Below are positions 43,312 to 52,959 of a stretch of 64,000 nucleotides of DNA, piece after piece. Every line of letters begins with the position of its first letter. Position 1 is the first letter of the stretch. A program made the position numbers and the translations under genes. Location: NCBI RefSeq assembly GCF_028712425.1, contig NZ_JAQTQD010000013.1:1-64000 (forward strand), read 5' to 3'. The notes under the pieces were generated by a model. The model did no database searches. It had not been told where the DNA came from and worked only from the letters and a program-made list of their open reading frames with translations. The DNA comes from Methanoregula sp. GTDB taxonomy: Archaea; Halobacteriota; Methanomicrobia; Methanomicrobiales; Methanospirillaceae.

Positions 43312-44910
43312 GTGCTGCAGCATACAGGAAGGGTTCGCACCCATGAATATGGCGTATCTGAAGTGATTGGCGCAGTAATGCTCATAGCCGTGGTTGGTGC
43401 AGCCGTTGCCATCATTGGGGTTGCATTGCTGTCGCAACCTGCTCCGGAGAAGATCCCGGCACTCGAAGCGGTCATCTCGAATACCGGAAATACCATCCAG
43501 ATCTTCCATAATGGTGGGGATACGCTCCAGAAAGATCAGATGAAGATCATGGTGGACGGTGTTGATCGGACGAACTCGTTCGTTCTCAGGGATGGAAATG
43601 GCTGGTCCAAATGGATGATTGGTGATACCCTTATTTACACGGCAGATCCGGCCCCTACGGGAGCCATTCAGATCATATATACCGGTGGCTCATCCGGGCG
43701 TGTCCTCCTTTCATGGGAAGGTACAACTTCTGCGGGTATTGGCACAACTACCACGACAACGCCGGTTACGACAACGCCGGTTACGACACCGACACTCCCG
43801 GTTCTCACCGCGGATTTTTACGGCAATCCGACGAGCGACTACCTGCCGCTTCCCGTGCTGTTTACCGATCTGTCTACCGGGCCAATTGACCAGTGGAGCT
43901 GGGCATTTGGTGATGGGAGTACCTCGTCAGTGCCAAGCCCGCAGTATACCTATCCCGATGCAGGGATTTACACGGTCATCCTGACTGTGACAAATACCAC
44001 TTACAGTATAACCAGCACGGCAACAAAGGTGGACTACATCCATGTACTGTCTTTTGCCGAATACGTCAGTAACGAGAATGTCTTTGTATATGGGACAAAG
44101 CTATTCTTCTTTGGAGATACGATTACTGGTGAAGATGCCACGGTCGTTATAACGGGGTCTTTACTCTCAACCGAAATGAACATGAACGCGGCTATCGCGA
44201 TCAAAACCATCTATGTCGATGGAGATGTCTACCTGGGCCCCGGCAGTGCCAGTCTGGGATATCCCGGCAAGATCGGCAATACCTCTGTGAACGGTGATTT
44301 CAACATCGCCAGCGGGAGTCACATGATCTATGGAAATGTGAACATCTCAGGTAATGCCAACCTTGCAGGTGCGACTATCCGGGATACTGTGACCGTAGAT
44401 GGAGATGTAAACCTGGGCTGGGGTACCGTGTTTGGCGACGATGCGCTGGTCTTCTATACCGGAGAGCTGACAAAACCTGCCTATTATTCGAGACCCTCAA
44501 TAGAATCAAAATGCATCCACGTGGATAGCGTACCAGGAGTTACCATGCCTGATCTGCCGATTCCCTCAGCGAAGGACGCCAGTTGGTACGCAGAGGAAGG
44601 ATACACGTACGACCTCCTGCTGAGCTCCAATACGAAGATCTATTCGCCTTTTGGCTATACATCAGCATTAATAGGAACCGTGTCCAACGTGATTATTGTC
44701 GCAGCGGACGGGGATATTACCCTTATGGGTGGCGGAAGTCATGTTTCCGGCGTATTGTTTGCCCCGAAAGGGAGAGTAACAATCGCCGGGGATTCCTTTG
44801 AAGGTGTTATCATCGCTCGCGATGGCCTTTATGTTCCCTCCGGTGGAACCGATATCACGTTCAAGGATCTTGAGGATTATATCGCTGATACGGAAGATTA
44901 TCCGTTTTAG
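43312..44910 (+). CDS. Pilin-like PKD adhesin, copy 2 (intact)
   Basis: A 532-residue surface protein and the intact reference of the tandem family. Residues about 14-41 form the pilin leader and helix (GVSEVIGAVMLIAVVGAAVA). A conserved DUF1628-like pilin domain follows (SNTGNTIQIFHNGGDTLQK, then IQIIYTGGSSGRVLLSW). A TTTTTTPVTTTPVTTPT linker leads to a PKD domain near 165-245 with the WAFGDG and YTYPDAG motifs. The C-terminal part (VDGDVYLGPG, then VIIVAADGDITLMGGGSHVS and GVIIARDGLYV) is a beta-helix-like region as in PilX-type proteins. The start appears to be a GTG. A T7 run after the stop may terminate it. Confidence 0.8.
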   Translation: MLQHTGRVRTHEYGVSEVIGAVMLIAVVGAAVAIIGVALLSQPAPEKIPALEAVISNTGNTIQIFHNGGDTLQKDQMKIMVDGVDRTNSFVLRDGNGWSKWMIGDTLIYTADPAPTGAIQIIYTGGSSGRVLLSWEGTTSAGIGTTTTTTPVTTTPVTTPTLPVLTADFYGNPTSDYLPLPVLFTDLSTGPIDQWSWAFGDGSTSSVPSPQYTYPDAGIYTVILTVTNTTYSITSTATKVDYIHVLSFAEYVSNENVFVYGTKLFFFGDTITGEDATVVITGSLLSTEMNMNAAIAIKTIYVDGDVYLGPGSASLGYPGKIGNTSVNGDFNIASGSHMIYGNVNISGNANLAGATIRDTVTVDGDVNLGWGTVFGDDALVFYTGELTKPAYYSRPSIESKCIHVDSVPGVTMPDLPIPSAKDASWYAEEGYTYDLLLSSNTKIYSPFGYTSALIGTVSNVIIVAADGDITLMGGGSHVSGVLFAPKGRVTIAGDSFEGVIIARDGLYVPSGGTDITFKDLEDYIADTEDYPF

Positions 44911-44925
44911 GGATTACTCCCCCTC

Positions 44926-44932
44926 TTTTTTT
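44926..44932 (+). terminator. Oligo-T terminator after pilin-adhesin copy 2
   Basis: A run of seven thymines begins 16 bases after the stop codon, as expected for archaeal intrinsic termination. Confidence 0.5.
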
Positions 44933-45109
44933 ATTCATAAATTTCCCTCATCAATTCACCCGCACAGGGTATTATTTGGGGAAACCTGATACAGCAGGTA
45001 CTGCCGGTTTTTGCATATTGGGAGGTATATCCGGAAGATAAACCAGCATCCCGTCGGGTTCTCTGTTTTTACTACAAATGGAAGAATATTATACCCCCTG
45101 TTCTAATAC

Positions 45110-45154
45110 CACAACAGTACAATAATCCATAGTTTCAAAGCGGTCGGATGACCT
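45110..45154 (+). promoter_or_regulatory. Promoter region of pilin-adhesin copy 3
   Basis: The TACCACAACAGTAC motif, an AATAAT TATA-like element and CGGATGACCTGTG are nearly the same as before copy 2. The conservation outside coding DNA implies a common promoter and regulation for these surface genes. Confidence 0.5.
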
Positions 45155-46734
45155 GTGTTGCACAAGACAGAAATGGTCAGAACTCACGAAAACGGCGTGT
45201 CTGAAACAATCAGTGCCGTGATGCTGATTGCGGTTACAGTGTCAGCCATCGCGATCATCTCTGTTTTTTCCTCTCCCAACCCCCTCCCGAGAAGATTCCG
45301 GCGCTGGAGACGGTAATCTCGAATACCGGAATTGTTGTCCAGATCCTCCATAATGGCGGGGATCCGCTCCCGTACAGCGATTTCAGGGTTATGCTCGACA
45401 GTCAGCCGGCTGAACTTCCTCCGGATTCGGATATGATATGGTCTTCTGGTGAATCCCTGACGTTTTCCGGGGTCGATGTGAAGAATGTTCAGGTCCAGTA
45501 TACGCAGGACGGAGGTTCGAAATATGCGCTGTTGTCGTCAGCTGACTTTGGGGGAGTCCCGGGCCCTTCGGTGGCCCTGAAAATCATGGCAGGTGCCGGG
45601 GAGGGAGGTAGCATCTCGCCTTCTGGTGCCGTGGCGGTTGTTTATGGCGGGAGCCAGACGTTTTCAATCATCCCGGATGCCGGATACCGGATTTCCGAGG
45701 TGAAAGTTGACGGTAATTCGCAGGGTGCCATTTCAACCTATACCTTTGACGCGATTACCATGGGCCATACTATCTATGCAGAATTTGCAGTAAACCCGGT
45801 TATCACCGCATCTGCCGGCCCGAACGGGGCTGTTGCACCTCCAGGTGCGACTTCGGTCAGTTACGGCGCTACACCGACCTACACTATAACGCCAAACGCC
45901 GGGTATCACGTGGCGGATGTTCTTGTTGACGGGACATCTGTGGGCGCTGTGACCAGTTACACGTTCCTCCCGGTCACCACGGATAGGATGATCTCGGCCA
46001 CGTTTGCAATCAACACGTATACGATCACGGCGAGCAGCGGAGCGAACGGAGCGATAACACCTGCGGGAGTAACAACCGTGAATTATGGCGGCAGCCAGGA
46101 ATACACGATTACACCCTCGATCAAATACCACATTCAAACACTGGTAGTTGACGGTATAACAACAACCTATCCCCCGAAGATAACATCCCCCTACACATTC
46201 ACCAACGTGCAGGAGGATCATACAATAAGCGTCACGTTTGCACCGAATCCACGTCAGGAAATATTCTTTGACACGTTTGATCTGCTTGCTCCCGCCGATA
46301 ATGGGTGGACCATAATAGGTAGTCCTGACTGGCAGACTGATGCACCGGTAAGTGGAACACATAGCATTCGATTCCGGGGAAGTGTTGCTTATCCAGGACC
46401 TGATGAGGGTATTTATCGGACTGTCCCAACTACCGGTTATTCGGATATCATTGTGTCATATCTCCTGGGAGCACAATCCCTGGATACCACCAGCGAGGGT
46501 TTTGCCGCTCAATATTCAACGAATGCGGGGGGATCGTATACCGATATCACCAGATTTACAGGTCCATATACGGGTTCTACCACGTTTACCTCCTACACAA
46601 GCGGGATACTGCCCACTGCTGCCAACAACCAGGCCAGCAACTTCCGGATACGGTTTGCGATGTGGGGAAGCAACACTAATGACAGAGGTTGGTGTGACGA
46701 TGTGAAGGTAACCGGCATTCCTGATTACCTGTAA
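45155..46734 (+). pseudogene. Pilin-like adhesin with InlB-type repeats, copy 3, frameshifted
   Basis: The first frame starts at GTG 45155 and encodes the pilin leader (NGVSETISAVMLIAVTVSAI) but ends at a TAA at 45314. The expected continuation (LSQPPPEKIPALETVISNTG) lies in another frame from about 45272, so one base is missing within GTTTTTTCCTCTCCC, a homopolymer-rich run. After that a frame stays open to 46734 with three InlB-type beta repeats of roughly 70 residues (GGSISPSGAVAVVYGGSQ; GAVAPPGATSVSYG; GAITPAGVTTVNYGG) and a jelly-roll-like end (FFDTFDLLAPADNGW, then RGWCDDVKVTG). It may be a decayed gene, a phase-variable gene or, less likely, a sequencing error. Confidence 0.75.
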
Positions 46735-47474
46735 TCCCGTTCCAGGCTACGATGGGACGATCCGTAATCAATTCTCTGCCAGATCCCGGCACCATTAGCG
46801 ATGGTTTCAGGGAATCGGGTCGTTTTTTAATCTCCCTATAAATGAGCGCGATTATTCAAAAGCAAAAAGGATAGTATCCTCTGAGCATCTTCGATTTTCC
46901 CACAAGTATCCGTTTCTCTTATACCAGCTCAGCGTTCCGTCCGAAAAATCACTGAAGAGAGCAGCGAGTAACCCAGCCAAACGGCAACTTCTCCCGTGGA
47001 AGAAGATAGAAAAAGGAGGGGGTTATGAGCCATCCCCTGAAAGACACCCGTATCACGGAAAACGAATTTGGTAACGTCATTATCCAATTATCCTCAAGAT
47101 CCAACACTATCCTTCCCCTGTTCATAATCGTAATTGTTGGTTTCACAGCCTGAACCAGTGAAAAACCTGAACTCTTATGAGGAGGAGGGAACAATGCATC
47201 AAAACAGGCATAAACCAGGGTGAGCTGCTGCTCACCCCGTGATAAGTACAGGACTCCTGCAAACCGCGTTGCTATCCTGATATACGCGGGGCAGGATCTG
47301 GCCGTCCGCTACACCTCACAGTATATCCTGCAATCCGAGTCTCTGACGCAGGGTTAAGCGCGGTATCGCTTCCTGAACGGGGTACGGCTGGCAGGATAAG
47401 AAACTCAGGAGAGCACTCCCTCTCCTTTTTGGAGGCAGCCCTGACTGAAATCTATGGGAATCCGGTCAGGTATC
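46735..47474. other. Long intergenic region without a recognisable gene
   Basis: About 740 bases. It is AT-richer than neighbouring genes and holds only short, unsupported reading frames on both strands. A perfect small hairpin, GGTGAGC-TGCT-GCTCACC, lies at 47219-47236. It could be a terminator, a small RNA element or a relic. Nothing else stands out. Confidence 0.5.
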
Positions 47475-48845
47475 TTACACCGTTGTATGGATCTCTGCAA
47501 TCCCCCTGGGCACGGTAGTATTCGCTATCGCGGTCAGCACCCCGCCCTTATAGACCCGTATCTCCAGAAGTCTCGTGCTCCCGTCTGCCTTCTCCAGCGT
47601 CGCGTCGATGGTCCCGCGATTCATCACCATCTGGAAGATCTGGTCCCCATTACCATAGACCGCCCGCACCTGGCCGTTCGAACTGATCGTTCCGGAATAA
47701 TCCCCCAGGTAGCTCACCTGCACCCAGACCCCGGTATCGGGCACCGTGATTTGGACAGGCCCGGCTTCGGGTGCCGGGGGTTCCGCAACAACCGGTGCCT
47801 GCATCTCCTTCACGTCCGGGCCTATGAGGGCGGGCCCGACAGATACATGCATCTCCACAATCCCCCTTGGTGAGGTTGTCTCACGCCGGGCGAGAAGGGT
47901 TCCCCCGTTATACATCGAGACCTCAAGTCTCTGCCCGGACCCGTCGCCCTTCTCGATGAACCCGTCAACCGTGGTGTTCTTTACCGGCAGCTGGTACCAT
48001 TGCGTCCCGTAACTGTTCACGTCTTTGCGCCATGCCCCGGCTGAGAGGAATCCCGTATACTGTCCCGGGTACGTGATCCTCACCCAGATGCCGTTTCCCG
48101 GTATTGTGCTGAAATTGCCCTGCGCTGTGCCGGTAATCGCGGACGGTGTGGCAGCCGGTGCGGGTGACAGAACCGGTACAGGCGTCCGGGCTGGCGTCGG
48201 GGAAGGGGTACCGCTGGCCTTTGCGAGGGCAGCTTTCTCCCAGGGCTGTGGCCCCGGTTCCGGTATTGGCGAGACCATGGCCACGACCATGATCGCTGCA
48301 AGGATGACGATGGCAATGAGGGTGAAGGCCGGGGATACCGGTTTTGGCTCGTCAGGGAGGGCCTGCCGTGTGCTCTGGGCAGGGCCGTATACCGTCCATT
48401 CCGGGACGGCCGGACGGCCGGTGGGTGCATCGGTATCCAGCGTTCCCGCATCCATCCTCTCCCGCCGGGCGCGGGAATAGTAATCTGCAGGCGTTGGATC
48501 GGGGCGGACCGGGATGCCCTGCTTTTCGAGGACGGTAAGGCACCGGTCGCGGTTCTGGATGTTCCTTCCCGCGGCAAGGAAGATGAAAATCAGCTCGACC
48601 CCGCGCATACCCCCGTCGGCACTACCATACGTGATCCGGATTACAGGCTCCCGGAGCCGGTTGGTCTCCGCGAAAGCAAGCGTGATGTCCTGGTAGGGGA
48701 TCTCCAGCCGGGACATTGCGGTATCCTCGCTGGTCAGGATGAGCCGCCCTTCGAGAAAGACGGCTTCGTAGCCGATACCGTTGATGATCAGCCGTTGTGT
48801 CCTGTGGATAACCGCATCCCCGTTCTCATTGCCCGGAGTATCCAT
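47475..48845 (-). CDS. Membrane-anchored protein with two extracellular repeats
   Basis: A 456-residue protein. Residues 1-110 form a soluble PH-like beta domain (RLIINGIGYEAVFLEGRLIL, then VELIFIFLAAGRNIQNRDR). A single membrane helix spans about residues 172-191 (PAFTLIAIVILAAIMVVAMV). After a proline- and threonine-rich stretch (TPSPTPARTPVPVL) come two related domains at about 240-345 and 370-456, each containing a GIWVRITYPGQYTG-type strand and a closing SPRGIVEMHV / VPRGIAEIHT strand. It probably spans the membrane with the repeats outside. I do not recognise its function. Confidence 0.72.
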   Translation of the reverse strand: MDTPGNENGDAVIHRTQRLIINGIGYEAVFLEGRLILTSEDTAMSRLEIPYQDITLAFAETNRLREPVIRITYGSADGGMRGVELIFIFLAAGRNIQNRDRCLTVLEKQGIPVRPDPTPADYYSRARRERMDAGTLDTDAPTGRPAVPEWTVYGPAQSTRQALPDEPKPVSPAFTLIAIVILAAIMVVAMVSPIPEPGPQPWEKAALAKASGTPSPTPARTPVPVLSPAPAATPSAITGTAQGNFSTIPGNGIWVRITYPGQYTGFLSAGAWRKDVNSYGTQWYQLPVKNTTVDGFIEKGDGSGQRLEVSMYNGGTLLARRETTSPRGIVEMHVSVGPALIGPDVKEMQAPVVAEPPAPEAGPVQITVPDTGVWVQVSYLGDYSGTISSNGQVRAVYGNGDQIFQMVMNRGTIDATLEKADGSTRLLEIRVYKGGVLTAIANTTVPRGIAEIHTTV

Positions 48846-48924
48846 GGTCGCCTGCCGGATATTACCAGTACCTACTGTACCCCTTCATCCTAATAATCTC
48901 TGCAGTGTGGCGGGGCATGTGGCG

Positions 48925-50463
48925 TTATTCCCCGTGCCCGCCAGCCTCGCGCACCTCCGTGTTCCGGTTCACGAAAAGGTTCCAGGAATCGTGGGCACGG
49001 TTGTACCGGACCAGTACGCCCCGGAGTTCCAGCACGGAGCCATAGCCGGCAGAGATCAGGGCCTCGTTTCCTTCCGTGCGGTGAAACGCCGGGAGCACGG
49101 CATAGACCGGCGCTTTTGCGGTGCCGTCGCAGACCTTGAAGAGGTGGTTCTTTGCATCGCCGAGTTCAGCGCTCATCTTTGCAATAATCGTGTTCACCCG
49201 TTTTCCCTCGTGGAGGTGCAGTTTCGAGAGAAGAAGGAACCGTGTCAAGGGAACCCCCCGGGCCCCCTCGCGGCGTATCCCGGCCCGCCGGAGGACTGCG
49301 AAGCTGTACTTGATGTCCGTGTTGATGTACCGGTACGGCTCGTCGCACCGGGCAAGCGTCTCCATCAGGCGGGTAGGCCGGATGGCAGGCGCAGTGGCAA
49401 AACTCCAGCACCGCGGAGCTTTACAGGCAGTGCCCCGGAAGAGCGGGCAGGGGGAGTGCACGAAAAGCCCGGCAGGCTCAAGGCTGGCGGCAAGTGTCCG
49501 CATGCGGGTGGAGTTCTCTTCATCAGCGGGTTCGATGATAACAACTGCCCCGCCGGGCGCGAGCCGCTCCGCGAACCGGCTGACAATTGCGGCACGCGCA
49601 TCTCCATCCCGCCCCGCGAACTCCCCGAGGACATTGGAGAAGATGATGAGGTCGAACCGTTCCGGCAGGGATGCGGGGAGCGGTTCGCGGATGTCCGCTT
49701 TTTTCGGTGGCTTGACCGATACCGGCCCTCCCCGCGGCACGAATGCATCCCTGAGGTACAGGAACGCCTCGATATGCTCCTCCGACTGCTCGATGGAATA
49801 GACCGAGGCCTTCACCCCGTCAAGCCGGGAGATGAAGTCCGCGATAGCGAGCGGGACAACGCCCGGCCCGGTCCCGGCATCGAGGACCGTCATCGACTTT
49901 TTCATGAATCCATCTCCTGCAAGCCGTAAGAGCAGGTGTTCGGTCTGCAGGAAATACACCGGGAAGTGATAGGCAAGGTACCCGAGCACGCTGTACCCTT
50001 TCGTATACCTGAGGGATCGCTTGTGGAGCGGCTTCCAGTAATCATCCTTCTGGGAGGTGATCGCCTTCCGGAGCCGGTCGAGCGTGACCGGGTCATCCCA
50101 GGGCTTCCCCACCTTTTTCGTGATGTACTGTTCGATTGCCGTGGCAAGGGCGGGGGGCAGTTCCCTCTTCTCAAGGAATGCGCCGGTACGCGTGCGCCCG
50201 CCATCGTCCAGGAGGTACGGCTGGGGCGGGACCAGTTTCGTGATCTCGACATCCCGGCCCCGTGGTGTTGCCGTAAGACCAAGCCGGGGCAGTTCCGGTG
50301 CAATAGCCCGGTACATTTCATCGACCGGCAACGGCTCGTCAAGGTACGGTACGATCTCCGAGAGCAGGAACGAGCGCCGGGTCCCGGCAATGCACTTGAT
50401 TGTGGAGATCAGGGGATTTCCGGCCATAACCTGCCGGATAGTTGGGTGACTGCCCACATACAT
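48925..50463 (-). CDS. Rsm22-like ribosomal small-subunit methyltransferase
   Basis: A 512-residue protein of the Rsm22/METTL17-type family. It has an N-terminal helical region, a Rossmann methyltransferase core starting near residue 192 (MTVLDAGTGPGVVPLAIADF) with the acidic SIEQSEEHIEA, LIIFSNVLGEF, then APGGAVVIIEPADEENSTRM, and a CPLFRGTACKAPRCWSF segment with three cysteines. In mitochondrial relatives these cysteines bind an Fe-S cluster. A C-terminal OB-like part (SVLELRGVLVRYNRA) follows. The role in rRNA maturation is known for relatives, not shown here. The start is at 50463, with 50427 as alternative. Confidence 0.78.
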   Translation of the reverse strand: MYVGSHPTIRQVMAGNPLISTIKCIAGTRRSFLLSEIVPYLDEPLPVDEMYRAIAPELPRLGLTATPRGRDVEITKLVPPQPYLLDDGGRTRTGAFLEKRELPPALATAIEQYITKKVGKPWDDPVTLDRLRKAITSQKDDYWKPLHKRSLRYTKGYSVLGYLAYHFPVYFLQTEHLLLRLAGDGFMKKSMTVLDAGTGPGVVPLAIADFISRLDGVKASVYSIEQSEEHIEAFLYLRDAFVPRGGPVSVKPPKKADIREPLPASLPERFDLIIFSNVLGEFAGRDGDARAAIVSRFAERLAPGGAVVIIEPADEENSTRMRTLAASLEPAGLFVHSPCPLFRGTACKAPRCWSFATAPAIRPTRLMETLARCDEPYRYINTDIKYSFAVLRRAGIRREGARGVPLTRFLLLSKLHLHEGKRVNTIIAKMSAELGDAKNHLFKVCDGTAKAPVYAVLPAFHRTEGNEALISAGYGSVLELRGVLVRYNRAHDSWNLFVNRNTEVREAGGHGE

Positions 50464-50553
50464 CTTTCCCCGGCCGGTTCCCGTGCAGTCCCGCTCCTGT
50501 CCTGATCGCTGGCTTCATCTGCTTTGGCACGAGATATTCTGGCAGATCCAGCC

Positions 50554-50802
50554 ATGCTCGACCACTGTCCCGGTGCCGCGAACCTCCGCACCCCGACGCT
50601 CGCCATCAAGAAATGCCCCCGGTGCGGCGATGAAGTCGAACTCTTCTCAAACGATGTCTCCGTGAAGTGCAGCACCTGCGGGTTCGAGGTGTACAACGAC
50701 ACCATCTCCTGCGTCCAGTGGTGCAAGTACGCAAAGGAGTGCGTGGGCGAGGAGACCTACCATAAGGTTATGGCGCAGCTGAAGGCACAGGAAAAGAAGT
50801 GA
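50554..50802 (+). CDS. Small zinc-ribbon protein
   Basis: An 82-residue protein with seven cysteines. The central zinc ribbon is CPRCGDEVELFSNDVSVKCSTCG (two CxxC knuckles), followed by SCVQWCKYAKECVGEETY with a further three cysteines that could form a second metal site. Small proteins of this type are found in many methanogens; their role is unknown. The ATG at 50554 (MLDHCPGAANLRT) is used, though an in-frame start at 50524 is possible. It is divergent from the Rsm22-like gene and convergent with nadA. Confidence 0.75.
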   Translation: MLDHCPGAANLRTPTLAIKKCPRCGDEVELFSNDVSVKCSTCGFEVYNDTISCVQWCKYAKECVGEETYHKVMAQLKAQEKK

Positions 50803-50806
50803 TCCC

Positions 50807-51727
50807 TTACGGGAGGGCAAGCATCCGTTCGATCGCGGCCCGTGCCCTGGCAGCTACATCGTCCGGCACAGTCACGCGGGGCCGGAGGGTCAGAAGGGAG
50901 TCGCGGACTTTTTCGAGGCTGGTCTTCTTCATGTTCCGGCAGACGCCCTTGTCATCGAGCGGGAAGCACACCTTGTCCGGGCACTCCTTTTTCAGCCGGT
51001 AGAGGATGCCGATCTCCGTGCCGATGATAAACTCCCTCTTTTTTGAGGCTTTTACCTCCTTTATGATCCCGGACGTGCTTGCCACGTGGTCGGCAAGGTC
51101 GATGACCTCCGGCCGGCACTCGGGGTGGACGAGCAGGACGGCATCCGGGTGAGCTTTTTTCACCGCCATCACCTGCGCCGGCGTGATCCGGTCGTGGACG
51201 ATACAGAACCCTTCCCACGGGAGGACCTTCTTCTTCGTGAACCGCTGGGCGTACCGGCCAAGGTTCCGGTCCGGGACAAAGAGGATCTCGTCCTCCTTAA
51301 CGGAGTTGACCACCTTCACCGCGTTCGAGGACGTGCAGCAGATGTCGCTCTCGGCCTTGACCTCCGCGCTGGTGTTGACATAGCAGACCACGGCAGCGTC
51401 CGGGTGCCGCTCCTTTGCAAGCCGCAGCTCGGCAGCGCTGATCATCTGCGCCATGGGGCAGCAGGCATCCTCCGCGGGCAAAAGGACGGTCTTTTCCGGG
51501 GAGAGGATCGCCGCGGTCTCGGCCATGAAGTCAACGCCGCAGAAGACGATGACTCCCTCCTCGCGTGTAGCCGCTGCCCGTGAAAGTTCGAGGGAGTCCC
51601 CTGTGATATCTGCAATATCCTGTATCTCGTCAGGCTGGTAGTTGTGGACAAGGAGGATCGCGTCCTGTTCCTCCTTCAGCCGTTGGATCTCCGCTGTGAT
51701 CTCCGCGGAACCTGCTAACCTGTCCAT
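50807..51727 (-). CDS. nadA: Quinolinate synthase
   Basis: A 306-residue NadA, which condenses iminoaspartate with dihydroxyacetone phosphate to quinolinate in NAD synthesis, using one [4Fe-4S] cluster. The three pseudo-symmetric domains begin with the LLVHNYQPDEIQDIADITGDSLELSRAA stretch. The cluster cysteines are those in AEDACCPMAQ, VHPECRPEV and DKGVCRNMKK. The length is normal. Neither nadB/aspartate dehydrogenase nor nadC is adjacent. Confidence 0.95.
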   Translation of the reverse strand: MDRLAGSAEITAEIQRLKEEQDAILLVHNYQPDEIQDIADITGDSLELSRAAATREEGVIVFCGVDFMAETAAILSPEKTVLLPAEDACCPMAQMISAAELRLAKERHPDAAVVCYVNTSAEVKAESDICCTSSNAVKVVNSVKEDEILFVPDRNLGRYAQRFTKKKVLPWEGFCIVHDRITPAQVMAVKKAHPDAVLLVHPECRPEVIDLADHVASTSGIIKEVKASKKREFIIGTEIGILYRLKKECPDKVCFPLDDKGVCRNMKKTSLEKVRDSLLTLRPRVTVPDDVAARARAAIERMLALP

Positions 51728-51828
51728 AATCCTGTATCCTGTTCATCGCAGATTCCTATTAAACCGATGCTCCCGGCCGGCACACCCGGATATTTATGCA
51801 TCCGGCCCGCCCAGTACCTCACAAGGCT

Positions 51829-52023
51829 ATGAAGATCCTCCTTCCGGACAAATGCCGCCGCGATGCCGGGCCTGGCCCGGTGACCGTGGAGGCGCTCCTC
51901 AGCGAGCTCGGGTTCGATCCCATCGAGGTGATCGTCTCGCGGAACGGGATGCTCGTTACGGAAGATGCGGTTGTCGGGAACGATGATGAGATCCGGATCA
52001 TCCGGATCGCGCACGGGGGATGA
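51829..52023 (+). CDS. Ubiquitin-like sulfur carrier (SAMP/ThiS/MoaD family)
   Basis: A 64-residue beta-grasp protein ending in the di-glycine HGG that is adenylated and thiocarboxylated in this family. The fold is short (MKILLPDKCRRDAGPG, then GFDPIEVIVSRNGMLVTEDAVVGNDDEIRIIRIAHGG). It ends three bases before the NcsA-like gene, so it probably serves as the sulfur donor for that tRNA thiolase. A partner E1-like enzyme (MoeB/UbaA) is encoded at 57424. Confidence 0.85.
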   Translation: MKILLPDKCRRDAGPGPVTVEALLSELGFDPIEVIVSRNGMLVTEDAVVGNDDEIRIIRIAHGG

Positions 52024-52026
52024 ACG

Positions 52027-52959
52027 GTGGTGCACACCGCAGGACACGGTATAACTCCCCGCTGCGATACCTGCGGTGAACCCGCGGTCTACCGGGAGAG
52101 AACAACCGGCCGCCATTTCTGCAAAAACCATTTCATTGCTGACGTGGAAGGGCGCGTTCTTGAGACGATCCGTTCAAGGAACCTGATCGCGCCCGGCGAC
52201 CACGTTGCTGTTGCCCTGAGCGGCGGCAAGGACAGCACGGCCCTCCTGGTGATCCTCTCAAAGGTCCTGCCCGGCGTGGGCCCGGTCCGGCTCACCGCGA
52301 TCACCATCGATGAAGGGATTGCCGGCTACCGCGAGGATACCGTCCGCTCGGCTGATACGCTGGTCGCCCGCTACGCCCTCCCGCACCTGACGGTCTCCTT
52401 CCCGGATCTCTTCGGGGGGACGCTCGATGCGTTCCTTGCGGGGCGGGAACCGGAGGCGTGCAGCGTCTGTGGGATCCTGCGGAGGAAGGCACTGAATGTT
52501 GCAGCGGAGCGGGCCGGCGCAACAAAACTTGCCACCGGCCATAACCTTGACGATGAGGCCCAGTCGGTCTTCATGAACGTGCTCCGGGGCGACCTGCCCC
52601 GGCTCGTGCGGGACTCCGGCAGCGATTCACAGGGGCGGTTCATCCCGCGGATCAAGCCCCTGATGTTCGTTTCGGAAAAGGAGATCGCTGTCTATCTCAT
52701 GCTGCACGGGATGTGGGCGGACCTGCCCGAGTGCCCGTACGCGGTGCATGCCCTCCGCGGCGAGGTGCGGCGCATGCTTGCCACCCTTGAATCAAGACAC
52801 CCGGGCACGATGCTCAACCTGATGAAGAGCAAGGCGAAGATCGAGGCACAGTGTGGCGGGCTCCTGGAGGATGAGGCCGTGCACCGCTGCCGGGAATGCG
52901 GCGACCCGTGCAGTGGGGAGATCTGCCAGCTCTGTACGCTGAAAAAAACTCTGAGATAA
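52027..52959 (+). CDS. ncsA: tRNA 2-thiolation enzyme (NcsA/CTU1-TtuA family)
   Basis: A 310-residue PP-loop ATPase for the 2-thiouridine modification of tRNA. An N-terminal zinc finger (CDTCGEPAVYRERTTGRHFCKNH), the PP-loop SGGKDST near residue 64, the catalytic-type SVCGILRR, GHNLDDEAQSVFMNVLRGD and ECPYAV follow in the usual order. A C-terminal zinc finger (CRECGDPCSGEICQLC) completes it. The GTG at 52027 is the start. It is probably cotranslated with the upstream ubiquitin-like sulfur carrier. Confidence 0.9.
   Translation: MVHTAGHGITPRCDTCGEPAVYRERTTGRHFCKNHFIADVEGRVLETIRSRNLIAPGDHVAVALSGGKDSTALLVILSKVLPGVGPVRLTAITIDEGIAGYREDTVRSADTLVARYALPHLTVSFPDLFGGTLDAFLAGREPEACSVCGILRRKALNVAAERAGATKLATGHNLDDEAQSVFMNVLRGDLPRLVRDSGSDSQGRFIPRIKPLMFVSEKEIAVYLMLHGMWADLPECPYAVHALRGEVRRMLATLESRHPGTMLNLMKSKAKIEAQCGGLLEDEAVHRCRECGDPCSGEICQLCTLKKTLR

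Noticed and set aside
46949-47194. 81-residue minus-strand frame in the 46.7-47.5 kb gap
   Set aside because: No ribosome-binding site, no protein family character and biased only by chance absence of stops.
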